The notes under the pieces are model-generated. The model was not told the DNA's origin. It was given only the letters and a program-made list of their open reading frames with translations, and did no database searches. 27,281 bases of DNA, taken from an uncultured Lachnospira sp. GTDB lineage: Bacteria > Bacillota > Clostridia > Lachnospirales > Lachnospiraceae. The translations under genes were made by a program, and so were the position numbers. The stretch lies in contig CAMZGB010000005.1 in NCBI GenBank assembly GCA_947306285.1, forward strand, positions 1 through 27,281. The letters run 5' to 3'. Of this stretch, positions 14,677-21,465 are shown in pieces (the stretch's first letter is position 1; each line of letters begins with the position of its first letter).

Positions 14677-16026
14677 TTATGTAATAATGCCCTTTTTCAC
14701 TAAAGCTACAATTATTCTGTAACACGTCAAAATTCTATTGTTGCTGTCCACATTTACTGTGATATCTGCGGCCTCTCTGTAGCGAAGTTCACGCTCATCC
14801 ATCAGTTTCTTTATGTGTTCAATATTCATATTTCCATTGAGTAGCGGTCTAGTTGTTCTCCTACTGCATCTTTCAAAAATAGTTTGTGGATCGGCATCTA
14901 GTCTAACTATTACACCCGTCTTCTTCAAAATATCAGAATTCTTTCTTCTTATAACAGCTCCCCCACCACACGAAATAATTTGATTTTTTGTCTGTGCTAT
15001 CTCTTCAATAGCAACAGACTCTGCATCTCTAAACTCTTCTTCGCTCATCTCCTCAAACATCTCTGTGATTTCTTTGCCGAACTTTTCTACTAAGTATTTA
15101 TCAGTATCTACTTCTTTGCAATTTAGTATCTCTGCCAAAGCCTTCGACACAGTAGTCTTTCCTGTACCCATAAATCCGATGACAGAAATGTTACCGTTTA
15201 ATTTTCCTCTTCTATTTATATCGACAATAGTCTGGCAAATCTTAAACGGAACTTGTCCAAGAGAATTCATTTGCTCTATGCATTCTTTGCGAAGCTCTCC
15301 TTCAAAAGTTTCGTCTTCGTGAAGCGATGCAAATGTAAGAACCGATTTAGTTTGAGTAAGAGCCACTCTAGTTACCGCGCCAAGTTCGCCCATCGAAATC
15401 GCAATAATTGGATTGGACAATTCTTTGTCGGCGTCTTTTGCTGCATTATATATAGAAAAAACATCTCCCTTATGTTTAGGCATACATGCGATCTTACACA
15501 CATCCGCCCCTGCATCTTCCATATGTTTTAAGATGTCTAGTATTTCATTTCGCTTAGGAGTCTTTTTGAAATCGTGATATGAACCGATTACTTTTAGTCC
15601 CGCTGAGTGCATCTCGTCAACCATATCACTTAGCCCCGGAACACCACGCTTGCCGTACATCTCAATGTCAACAAGTTCGACGCCCATCTTCTTAGCCTCA
15701 AGCGAAACATAATGGTAATATTCTCTATACTTTTCGAAGTTTACATGGCGGTATCCACCCTCCTCTTTACTTCTGAAAGTAAAAATAAGAGGATACGAGC
15801 GGAGTGCTTTATGAACGCATTTTAGCGCATATGCAATCTCGAACGTATCCTTCTCTTCATTCTCTATTTTTAAACAGTCAGCTCTCCATTCAACGATGTC
15901 TGGATTCAAACGCTTTATTACTTGTGCCTGCTCTTTAATCTCAGCAAGATTACTTCCGGTCACAGACACACAAATGAGAGGTTTATTGCTATTCAATATA
16001 ACTTTTCTACAAGCAAGTTCTTTCAT
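14677..16026 (-). CDS. aroDK: Bifunctional 3-dehydroquinate dehydratase (type I) / shikimate kinase
   Basis: Fusion of two shikimate-pathway enzymes in 449 aa. Residues about 15-255 are a type I dehydroquinase: EWRAD at 46-50, Arg85 in FTFRSKEEGG, His151 in SYHDF, Schiff-base Lys178 in DVCKIAC, and Arg220 in MGELGAVTR. Residues about 278-449 are shikimate kinase: Walker A GFMGTGKTT (284-292), DTD at 307-309, CGGGAV, the RRTTRPLL lid and ELRYREAAD. The reading frame is continuous, so this is a true fusion. Oddity: after LTFAS, where type I enzymes usually read ASAPGQ, this protein has HEDETFEGEL, so the lid that covers the substrate looks changed. ATG 16026 has CGGAGG at good spacing. It is divergent from aroE, whose product catalyses the step between the two fused activities. 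The symbol is descriptive. Confidence 0.93.
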   Translation of the reverse strand: MKELACRKVILNSNKPLICVSVTGSNLAEIKEQAQVIKRLNPDIVEWRADCLKIENEEKDTFEIAYALKCVHKALRSYPLIFTFRSKEEGGYRHVNFEKYREYYHYVSLEAKKMGVELVDIEMYGKRGVPGLSDMVDEMHSAGLKVIGSYHDFKKTPKRNEILDILKHMEDAGADVCKIACMPKHKGDVFSIYNAAKDADKELSNPIIAISMGELGAVTRVALTQTKSVLTFASLHEDETFEGELRKECIEQMNSLGQVPFKICQTIVDINRRGKLNGNISVIGFMGTGKTTVSKALAEILNCKEVDTDKYLVEKFGKEITEMFEEMSEEEFRDAESVAIEEIAQTKNQIISCGGGAVIRRKNSDILKKTGVIVRLDADPQTIFERCSRRTTRPLLNGNMNIEHIKKLMDERELRYREAADITVNVDSNNRILTCYRIIVALVKKGIIT

Positions 16027-16053
16027 TTTTATCCTCCGAGAACTGTTAGTATT

Positions 16054-16082
16054 AGTATAAATTTATATCAACTTTTAGTCAA
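16054..16082 (-). promoter_or_regulatory. Promoter of aroD-aroK
   Basis: TTGACT (16077-16082) and TATACT (16054-16059) are 17 bp apart on the minus strand, ending 27 bp before the start codon. Confidence 0.78.
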
Positions 16083-16103
16083 ACATAAAATTGCGTCCGC
16101 AAG

Positions 16104-16150
16104 AAAAAAGCAAGGGTACGAACGATTGTTAGTGAGACCCTTGCTTTTTT
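16104..16150. repeat. Hairpin with conserved 19-nt loop, upstream of aroE
   Basis: A perfect 14-bp stem (16104-16117 with 16137-16150) carries the loop ACGAACGATTGTTAGTGAG. It lies between the two divergent promoters, outside both predicted transcripts, so it is not simply a terminator of either neighbour. Its loop matches that of the hairpin after aroE at 17 of 19 positions, while the inner stem sequences differ. Confidence 0.75.
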
Positions 16151-16159
16151 CGCATCCCC

Positions 16160-16188
16160 TTGCCTTTTCTCCCCTGGGTATATATAAT
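16160..16188 (+). promoter_or_regulatory. Promoter of aroE, placed for a leaderless mRNA
   Basis: TTGCCT (16160-16165) and a perfect TATAAT (16183-16188) are 17 bp apart on the plus strand. Only six bases separate the -10 from the A of the aroE ATG, so transcription should begin at or next to the start codon. No ribosome-binding sequence is visible. Confidence 0.62.
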
Positions 16189-16194
16189 CTTCGT

Positions 16195-17085
16195 ATGATT
16201 AAATTAGATAAAGATTTATACAACAAAAAAGTTACCGGACTAATAGGATATCCAGTTGCACACAGTAAATCTCCCCTTATGCATAATACGGCGTTTGAGG
16301 TGTTAGGTTTAGACTATACTTATGAGTTATTCGAGGTTAAAGAGAATGAAGTTCAAGAAGCATTTGAAGACTTAAAGCAATTAGGTGTGGCTGGGTTTAA
16401 TGTCACTATGCCTGACAAGATTAAGGCTTTTGAGTTGGCGGATGAAGTTTCAATCGAGGCAAAGCTTATTGGTGCTGCTAACACCATTGTGAATCAAGAT
16501 GGAAAGTTTGTGGCATACAATACCGATGGTGTTGGATTTGTAAATGCACTAAAGGAAAATGGCTTTGATGTTAAGGATAAAGTAATTACTATTCTCGGAT
16601 CAGGTGGTGCTGCTTCTGCTATTATTGTTCAATGTGCATTAGACGGCGCCAAGGAAATCAATGTTCTTTCTATTAAAGATAAGTTTTGGAATAAGGCCGA
16701 AGAATTAGTAAACGATATTATAGAAGAAACCCATACAAGCATTAACCTAATCGAGATGACAGATGAGTCTATAGAAGAATGTATAACCAAGAGTTCTCTT
16801 CTATGTAATGCTACTCCTGTCGGTATGGCTCCAAATGAAGATGGATGTTTATTAAAAGATTCAGGACTACTAAGAACAGATTTAGTTGTAGTCGATATCA
16901 TTTACAACCCACTAGAAACAAAGCTTTACAAAATGGCTAAAGCAAACGGCTGCAAAGTATTAAACGGAATCGAAATGCTAATCCACCAAGGCGCAGCGTC
17001 TTTTGAACTATGGACTGGAACTGAAATGCCAATTGATAAAGTACGAGAGGAAGTATACAAAAGTCTCAAGCGATTCTATGAGTAG
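16195..17085 (+). CDS. aroE: Shikimate dehydrogenase
   Basis: Reduces 3-dehydroshikimate to shikimate, the step between the two activities of the fused protein encoded divergently. I start at ATG 16195 (296 aa) because GLIGYPVAHSKSP follows at the usual distance; the frame is open back to 15922 but that part is not family-like. Visible: SKSPLMHN at 24-31, catalytic Lys75 in NVTMPDK, Asp111 in NTDGVGF, nucleotide loop GSGGAA at 135-140, and GIEMLIHQGA near the end. After the second Rossmann strand the usual NRT/NRxD is replaced by LSIKDKFW, which removes the arginine that holds the NADP phosphate, so cofactor choice may differ, as in YdiB-like enzymes. It is the only clear plus-strand gene here, with no Shine-Dalgarno sequence. 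Convergent with yqeG across a shared terminator. Confidence 0.95.
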   Translation: MIKLDKDLYNKKVTGLIGYPVAHSKSPLMHNTAFEVLGLDYTYELFEVKENEVQEAFEDLKQLGVAGFNVTMPDKIKAFELADEVSIEAKLIGAANTIVNQDGKFVAYNTDGVGFVNALKENGFDVKDKVITILGSGGAASAIIVQCALDGAKEINVLSIKDKFWNKAEELVNDIIEETHTSINLIEMTDESIEECITKSSLLCNATPVGMAPNEDGCLLKDSGLLRTDLVVVDIIYNPLETKLYKMAKANGCKVLNGIEMLIHQGAASFELWTGTEMPIDKVREEVYKSLKRFYE

Positions 17086-17135
17086 ATTGATTAGTAGCGA
17101 CGGAGAAAAAAGTTAGAGAAAAGATTTCTACATAA

Positions 17136-17196
17136 AAAAAGAAAAACAGTAAGGTTACGAACGATTTTAAGTGAGAACCTTACTGTTTTTCTTTTT
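17136..17196. terminator. Bidirectional terminator between aroE and yqeG, conserved-loop hairpin
   Basis: A perfect 21-bp stem (17136-17156 with 17176-17196) carries the loop ACGAACGATTTTAAGTGAG. T runs on both strands suit termination of aroE from the left and yqeG from the right. Its 19-nt loop nearly repeats that of the hairpin at 16104-16150, in the same orientation. Confidence 0.88.
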
Positions 17197-17205
17197 ATAT
17201 TTTTA

Positions 17206-17712
17206 TTAATTTTCTTTCTCTAACTTTTTTCTCCAACGCCACAAAACAAATTTCTCAGGGATACGCTTGAGAATGATTTGTATTTCCTCGTGCTTATCTA
17301 TTAGCTTAACCATTACAGTCTGTAGTCCAGTTTTCTTAGCTCCCCAAATATCTGTAAATATCTGATCTCCTAAGAAAAGCGTAGACTTCTTATCTGAACC
17401 CATCAATTCCATAGCTCTTATATAATTCTTCGTGCTAGGCTTATGGGCATTGTATATATACTTTGAGTTTACTGCATCGGCAAATGGTTGAACACGTGGC
17501 TCATCATTGTTTGAAATGATACAAGTATCTATTCCCATATCGTGGACTTTTTTAAACCACTCTATCGCATGCTCATCAGCAGGTGCACCATGAGGAACGA
17601 TTGTATTATCAACATCAGTTATGATTGCTCTAATGCCTTGGTTGTAATACATTTCAAGATCAATATCGTCGATGCCATCTAAGTACTCATCTGGATATAA
17701 ATTCTTTAACAT
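17206..17712 (-). CDS. yqeG: YqeG-family HAD phosphatase
   Basis: A HAD-superfamily (IIIA) phosphatase of 168 aa, the usual size for YqeG. HAD motif I is DVDNT at 33-37, motif II the ISNN segment near 67, then a lysine in KPSTKNY, and motif IV is LGDQIFTDIWGAK. The family is related to the phosphatidylglycerophosphate phosphatase Gep4, so a role in phosphatidylglycerol synthesis is possible, but the bacterial substrate is not settled to my knowledge. It starts 9 bp after nrdR ends, AAGGTG serves as ribosome site, and the two are co-transcribed. In Bacillus yqeG also sits near an aroE-type gene, so the neighbourhood is partly conserved. Confidence 0.9.
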   Translation of the reverse strand: MLKNLYPDEYLDGIDDIDLEMYYNQGIRAIITDVDNTIVPHGAPADEHAIEWFKKVHDMGIDTCIISNNDEPRVQPFADAVNSKYIYNAHKPSTKNYIRAMELMGSDKKSTLFLGDQIFTDIWGAKKTGLQTVMVKLIDKHEEIQIILKRIPEKFVLWRWRKKLEKEN

Positions 17713-17721
17713 GTTATCACC

Positions 17722-18171
17722 TTACTTAAGCAGTTTGTTAAGCTCCTTCTTGAAAGTATTAACATCTTTGAATTCTCTATAAACAGATGCAAATCTAACA
17801 TAAGCAACTTGGTCTAAGTCTTTTAGTTTTTCCATAACTAGCTCACCAATTGTGTTACTTGAAATTTCTTTTTCTTCCATACTAAAGATTTCGTTCTCAA
17901 TTTCTTCAACAGTCTGAACGATCTGTTCATAAGAAACTGGACGCTTATTACATGAACTGATAATACCTTTTTCAATCTTAGATCTGTCATACTGCTCTCT
18001 GATATTATCTTTCTTAATAACAATAATAGGAATGCTCTCAACCTTCTCGTATGTAGTGTATCTCTTGTTACACTTCTCACACTGACGACGACGTCTGATT
18101 GCATTATTATCCTCTGCAGGTCTAGAATCGATAACCTTTGTATCGTCTGCTCCACAATATGGACACTTCAT
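17722..18171 (-). CDS. nrdR: Ribonucleotide reductase transcriptional repressor NrdR
   Basis: Nucleotide-sensing repressor of ribonucleotide reductase genes. I start at ATG 18171 with GCGGAGG upstream, giving 149 aa, the usual length; the frame extends to 18219 without a ribosome site. The N-terminal zinc ribbon has Cys3/Cys6 and Cys31/Cys34, with DSR and RRRRQC between as in the family. An ATP-cone follows: VIKKDNIREQYDRSKIEKGI and later VAYVRFASVYREF. No ribonucleotide reductase gene or NrdR box was seen in the window, so its targets are elsewhere. It lies after ftsZ beyond a strong terminator and probably forms a pair with yqeG. Confidence 0.97.
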   Translation of the reverse strand: MKCPYCGADDTKVIDSRPAEDNNAIRRRRQCEKCNKRYTTYEKVESIPIIVIKKDNIREQYDRSKIEKGIISSCNKRPVSYEQIVQTVEEIENEIFSMEEKEISSNTIGELVMEKLKDLDQVAYVRFASVYREFKDVNTFKKELNKLLK

Positions 18172-18204
18172 AATTATACCTCCGCAAAAAAATTGTTTTT
18201 GATA

Positions 18205-18236
18205 TAAAAAATGGGGCACAGCTATCTGTGCCCCAT
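18205..18236 (-). terminator. Intrinsic terminator after ftsZ
   Basis: A perfect GC-rich 11-bp stem ATGGGGCACAG/CTGTGCCCCAT with a 4-nt loop is followed by TTTTTT on the minus strand. It closes the division cluster 14 bp after ftsZ and 34 bp before nrdR, whose own promoter I could not find. Confidence 0.92.
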
Positions 18237-18249
18237 AGAAATTTATAGT

Positions 18250-19377
18250 TTATTTATTCTGAAGGAAATCTGGAATCTTGATAGCTTTTTCTTCCACACC
18301 TGGAGCTTCCTCTTTAGCTTCTGGCTGAGGAGTAGCAGCCTGTGTGCCTGCGTTAAATGTTGAAGCGAAAGGCTTCTTTGCAGCTGGCTTATTGAAACCG
18401 AAAGATTTCTGAGCCTTACCATTATCAGGATCACCAATACCAGTAGCCATTACTGTAATTGAGCACTCATCTGGATATGTGTCTTCATATCTAACACCGA
18501 AGATGATATTTGCATCTTCACCAGCAAGTTCCTGAACATAGCTAGCAGCTTCGTTTGCTTCAAACAAGCTAACATCACCAGTAATATTAATGATAACGTT
18601 CTTAGCACCTTCGATAGTTGTCTCAAGAAGTGGAGATGTAACAGCAGCCTGAACAGCTTCTGCAGCCTTCTCGTCACCACTTGCCTCACCAATACCGATG
18701 TGTGCAACACCAGCGTCTCTCATAACTGTCTGAACGTCAGCAAAGTCAAGGTTGATCAATGATGGTACATTAATCAAATCTGTAATACCCTGAACTGACT
18801 GCTGAAGAACTTCGTCAGCCTTCTTAAGAGCTTCTGGCATAGTAGTACGTTTATCAACAATCTCTAATAGCTTATCATTTGGAATAACGATAAGTGTATC
18901 TACATTCTCTTTTAATCTTTCAATACCTGAAACAGCATTGCTCATACGAGTGTTTGCTTCAAATCTGAAAGGCTTAGTAACAACACCAACTGTAAGAGCT
19001 CCCTGCTCTTTAGCAACACGTGCAACTACAGGTGCAGCACCAGTACCAGTACCACCGCCCATTCCACATGTTACGAATACCATATCGGCACCCTTTAACA
19101 ATTGAGCTAACTCCTCTACATTCTCTTCAGCAGCTGCCTCACCAACTTCTGGCTTAGCACCAGCGCCAAGGCCCTTAGTAACCTTCTCGCCAATCTGAAG
19201 TGTAGTAGGTGCTTTACTTCTCTTTAAAATCTGTGTATCTGAGTTTACAGAAATAAACTCTACACCACCAATGTTTTCATCAATCATTCTGTTAACGGCA
19301 TTATTTCCAGCTCCGCCAACACCAGTAACAATTATCTTAGCTACTGCATCATTTTCATTAGTTGTAATTTCCAACAT
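18250..19377 (-). CDS. ftsZ: Cell division GTPase FtsZ
   Basis: Tubulin homolog that polymerises with GTP into the Z ring at midcell. I chose ATG 19377 (375 aa), with AAGGAG 9 nt upstream and MLEI as N-terminus; the open frame to 19443 runs through the leader hairpin and is not family-like. Visible: VGGAGNNAVNRM near 20-31, the tubulin signature GGGTGTG at 107-113, NLDFADVQTVM of the synergy loop, and a flexible Pro/Ala/Glu linker before the C-terminal peptide KIPDFLQNK, which binds membrane tethers. It is last in the cluster, with its own promoter in the 152-bp gap after ftsQ and a terminator behind it. No ftsA is nearby; SepF is the likely tether, as in other Firmicutes, but lies outside the window. 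Confidence 0.98.
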   Translation of the reverse strand: MLEITTNENDAVAKIIVTGVGGAGNNAVNRMIDENIGGVEFISVNSDTQILKRSKAPTTLQIGEKVTKGLGAGAKPEVGEAAAEENVEELAQLLKGADMVFVTCGMGGGTGTGAAPVVARVAKEQGALTVGVVTKPFRFEANTRMSNAVSGIERLKENVDTLIVIPNDKLLEIVDKRTTMPEALKKADEVLQQSVQGITDLINVPSLINLDFADVQTVMRDAGVAHIGIGEASGDEKAAEAVQAAVTSPLLETTIEGAKNVIINITGDVSLFEANEAASYVQELAGEDANIIFGVRYEDTYPDECSITVMATGIGDPDNGKAQKSFGFNKPAAKKPFASTFNAGTQAATPQPEAKEEAPGVEEKAIKIPDFLQNK

Positions 19378-19415
19378 TTTTACATTCTCCTTCATCGAAT
19401 AAAAAAATTTTTCCT

Positions 19416-19449
19416 CATAGTTAATGGGCGTTTTCCCACCCATACTATG
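19416..19449 (-). other. Hairpin at predicted 5' end of ftsZ mRNA
   Basis: CATAGT plus ATGGGTG pair with CGCCCAT plus ACTATG: 13 bp with a 2-nt bulge and a GGAAAA loop. The predicted start from the -10 at 19453-19458 falls in its first bases. It could guard the RNA 5' end; about 40 nt separate it from the ftsZ start codon. Confidence 0.6.
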
Positions 19450-19452
19450 TAT

Positions 19453-19481
19453 ATTCTACAATTCAATTGAAAAAATATCAA
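19453..19481 (-). promoter_or_regulatory. Internal promoter for ftsZ
   Basis: TTGATA (19476-19481) and TAGAAT (19453-19458) are 17 bp apart on the minus strand, in the only large gap of the division cluster. This would let ftsZ be made apart from the upstream genes. Confidence 0.72.
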
Positions 19482-19529
19482 CAGTTAATTTACAAAATAT
19501 AGGTATTTTTTTGCTTTTTTGCACAATAT

Positions 19530-20270
19530 TTAGTGATTTTTTTTGTTTTTTTCCTTTGTCAATATATATTTACCTTCATTATTGACGAATTTCATATCCA
19601 AAACACCTTTATACTTTTTAAGGTTTTTGCTCATATCATTTAAATCAGACAACTTCTTTTTCAAATTAGTAGTTGTTCCAAGCTCAACTTTTACCTTTCC
19701 AATAACAATTGTTATCTCACAATTCTTATCAACGGTGATTTTCTTTACTTTAAAATCATAATCATCCACACCGTTTGCCACTTGCAATACTGCATCGAAC
19801 TGCTTCTTATTTGTAACACCAACTCTTTGGTAAAGGTTTGCATTCGAAATTTTTAATCCCTTCACCTTAGGCTTGTCTTTTATCTTTTTATCGGCAATCT
19901 TTAATAGTTTTCCGTCCTCGTCGAAACAGTAATATTGATCGTCGTTTTTGATATAACCCTTAAACTGTTTTTCATGCGCTTTTATTTTTAGTTTGTTGAT
20001 AGATTCAAAACTTACATCATAGTCTTCGAAGAGGTCCATTTCTTCTTCCTTACCAATTAAATCTTTAAACCAAAGTGTAAATGAATTATCTATTTCATGC
20101 GAGTCTAGATACGCCTTAACTTCCTCTTGTGTGAACTGATTCAGATCAGATGTGTAATGAATATCCTTTAATTTAAACCCAAACACAATAAGACAAACAA
20201 TTCCTGCTATTACCGGAATTGCTATTAGTACTATTTTCACCCATGTCCTTAATCTTTTTTTCTTGGCCAT
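19530..20270 (-). CDS. ftsQ: Cell division protein FtsQ/DivIB
   Basis: Bitopic divisome protein that links FtsL/FtsB-type partners to septal peptidoglycan synthesis. 246 aa: a short basic cytoplasmic end (KKKRLR), one membrane segment at about 12-31 (VLIAIPVIAGIVCLIVFGF), then an extracytoplasmic part beginning KLKDIHYTSDLNQFTQEEVKAYL, a POTRA-like layout. Sequence is weakly conserved in this family, so the call rests on the topology, size and position between ftsW and ftsZ. It begins 12 bp after ftsW. The C-terminal tail KEKNKKNH is lysine-rich. In many relatives murG lies just before this gene; here it does not. Confidence 0.82.
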   Translation of the reverse strand: MAKKKRLRTWVKIVLIAIPVIAGIVCLIVFGFKLKDIHYTSDLNQFTQEEVKAYLDSHEIDNSFTLWFKDLIGKEEEMDLFEDYDVSFESINKLKIKAHEKQFKGYIKNDDQYYCFDEDGKLLKIADKKIKDKPKVKGLKISNANLYQRVGVTNKKQFDAVLQVANGVDDYDFKVKKITVDKNCEITIVIGKVKVELGTTTNLKKKLSDLNDMSKNLKKYKGVLDMKFVNNEGKYILTKEKNKKNH

Positions 20271-20282
20271 ACTTTACCTCTG

Positions 20283-21452
20283 CTATTTCTCTCTAGCTAT
20301 TGTGCTCTTTGACACAGCAAAGACTAATCCCATCTCGGTTATTAAGAATGCCAAGGACGTTCCACCGTAACTAATAAACGGCAGCGAAACACCAGTATTA
20401 GGCATTGAATTTGTTACTACTGCTATATTTAAAACTACCTGTATTGCTATGTGAAGCATTACACCAACTACCAACATGGATCCAAATAAATCCGACTTTG
20501 GCACACAAAGCGCAATGGTTCTCATTCTTAGAATCATAAATATAAATATCGCTATAATACATATTGCGCCAAACAATCCAAGCTCCTCGCAGATGATCGA
20601 GAAAATCATATCGTTTGTAGACTCAGGTAGTGTTCCTAACTTCTGTGCACTGTTTCCAAGTCCTTTGCCGAGGATTCCTCCTGAACCTATAGCATACAAG
20701 CCCTGCATTACTTGGTATCCACCTTCGTCTGAGTACTGCTCTGGGTTTAACCAAGTCATTATTCTGGCTCCTCTAAATCCGCCTCCGATTACCAATGAGT
20801 ACAATACATAAAGGACTCCACCTGCAGCCATCAATACAGCAAATCTTTTATAGAACTCTACTCCTGGGCCTGCAATTACCAACATAAAGAATCCAATTGC
20901 AAATACAATTATGGATGAACTCATGTTAGATGTAAACACGAATAACAAAATGGCTGCCACAAATGTTCTAGCAAATATTTTCATGGCCACTTTCCAATTC
21001 TTCAGCGATTGGTCCTTACACTTCGATATCATAGAAGCCGTAACAATTATTACCGCAATCTTAACTAACTCTGCAGGCTGAAATTGGATTATTCCCAAAT
21101 CAACCCATCTTCTAGCACCATTCAATTCCATTCCAAGTGGAGTTCTAACTAATACTATAGATGCAAGTGAAATATAGTAAATCCAGTGAGCGTATTTATC
21201 AAAGATTTTATAATTGAGCTTCATTACAACTACAAAACCTACGACACCAATTGCTGTCGCAATGATTTGTCTTTTTAGGAAGAACAATGAATCGTCATGA
21301 GTAGATGTAGCTGAATATGAGCTAGCACTGTAAAGCAAAACATATCCAACCAAAATAGTAAAAATGCATATGAAAAGTAGGCTGTAGTCAATATAAACTC
21401 CGCCCTTGCTCTTCTTCGCTCTCTTTTCTATTGTCGCTTGCTCTTTTGCCAT
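20283..21452 (-). CDS. ftsW: Septal peptidoglycan glycosyltransferase FtsW (SEDS family)
   Basis: Polymerises lipid II into glycan strands at the septum together with a class B PBP. 389 aa with a basic cytoplasmic start and about ten membrane segments, beginning YSLLFICIFTILVGYVLLYSA. SEDS marks are present: NGARRWVDLGIIQFQPAELVKIA, GKGLGNSAQKLGTLPESTNDMIF with the large extracytoplasmic loop, and the PNTGVSLPFISYGGTSL signature near the C-terminus. FtsW rather than RodA is favoured by its place between murD and ftsQ and by the PBP in the same operon. The start has AGGAAGG upstream and lies 13 bp after murD. Confidence 0.95.
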   Translation of the reverse strand: MAKEQATIEKRAKKSKGGVYIDYSLLFICIFTILVGYVLLYSASSYSATSTHDDSLFFLKRQIIATAIGVVGFVVVMKLNYKIFDKYAHWIYYISLASIVLVRTPLGMELNGARRWVDLGIIQFQPAELVKIAVIIVTASMISKCKDQSLKNWKVAMKIFARTFVAAILLFVFTSNMSSSIIVFAIGFFMLVIAGPGVEFYKRFAVLMAAGGVLYVLYSLVIGGGFRGARIMTWLNPEQYSDEGGYQVMQGLYAIGSGGILGKGLGNSAQKLGTLPESTNDMIFSIICEELGLFGAICIIAIFIFMILRMRTIALCVPKSDLFGSMLVVGVMLHIAIQVVLNIAVVTNSMPNTGVSLPFISYGGTSLAFLITEMGLVFAVSKSTIAREK

Positions 21453-21465
21453 TTTAACCTTCCTA

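Noticed and set aside
15922..16194. Longer aroE beginning at 15922
   Set aside because: The extra 91 codons run antisense through the start of aroD-aroK and through the hairpin, resemble no AroE N-terminus, and the family start matches ATG 16195.
16104..17196. aroE as an integron-type cassette between attC sites
   Set aside because: The conserved part is the loop rather than the arm ends, and no integrase core sites are recognisable.
19378..19443. Longer FtsZ N-terminus from 19443
   Set aside because: The added residues come from the leader hairpin; AAGGAG and the MLEI start at 19377 fit better.
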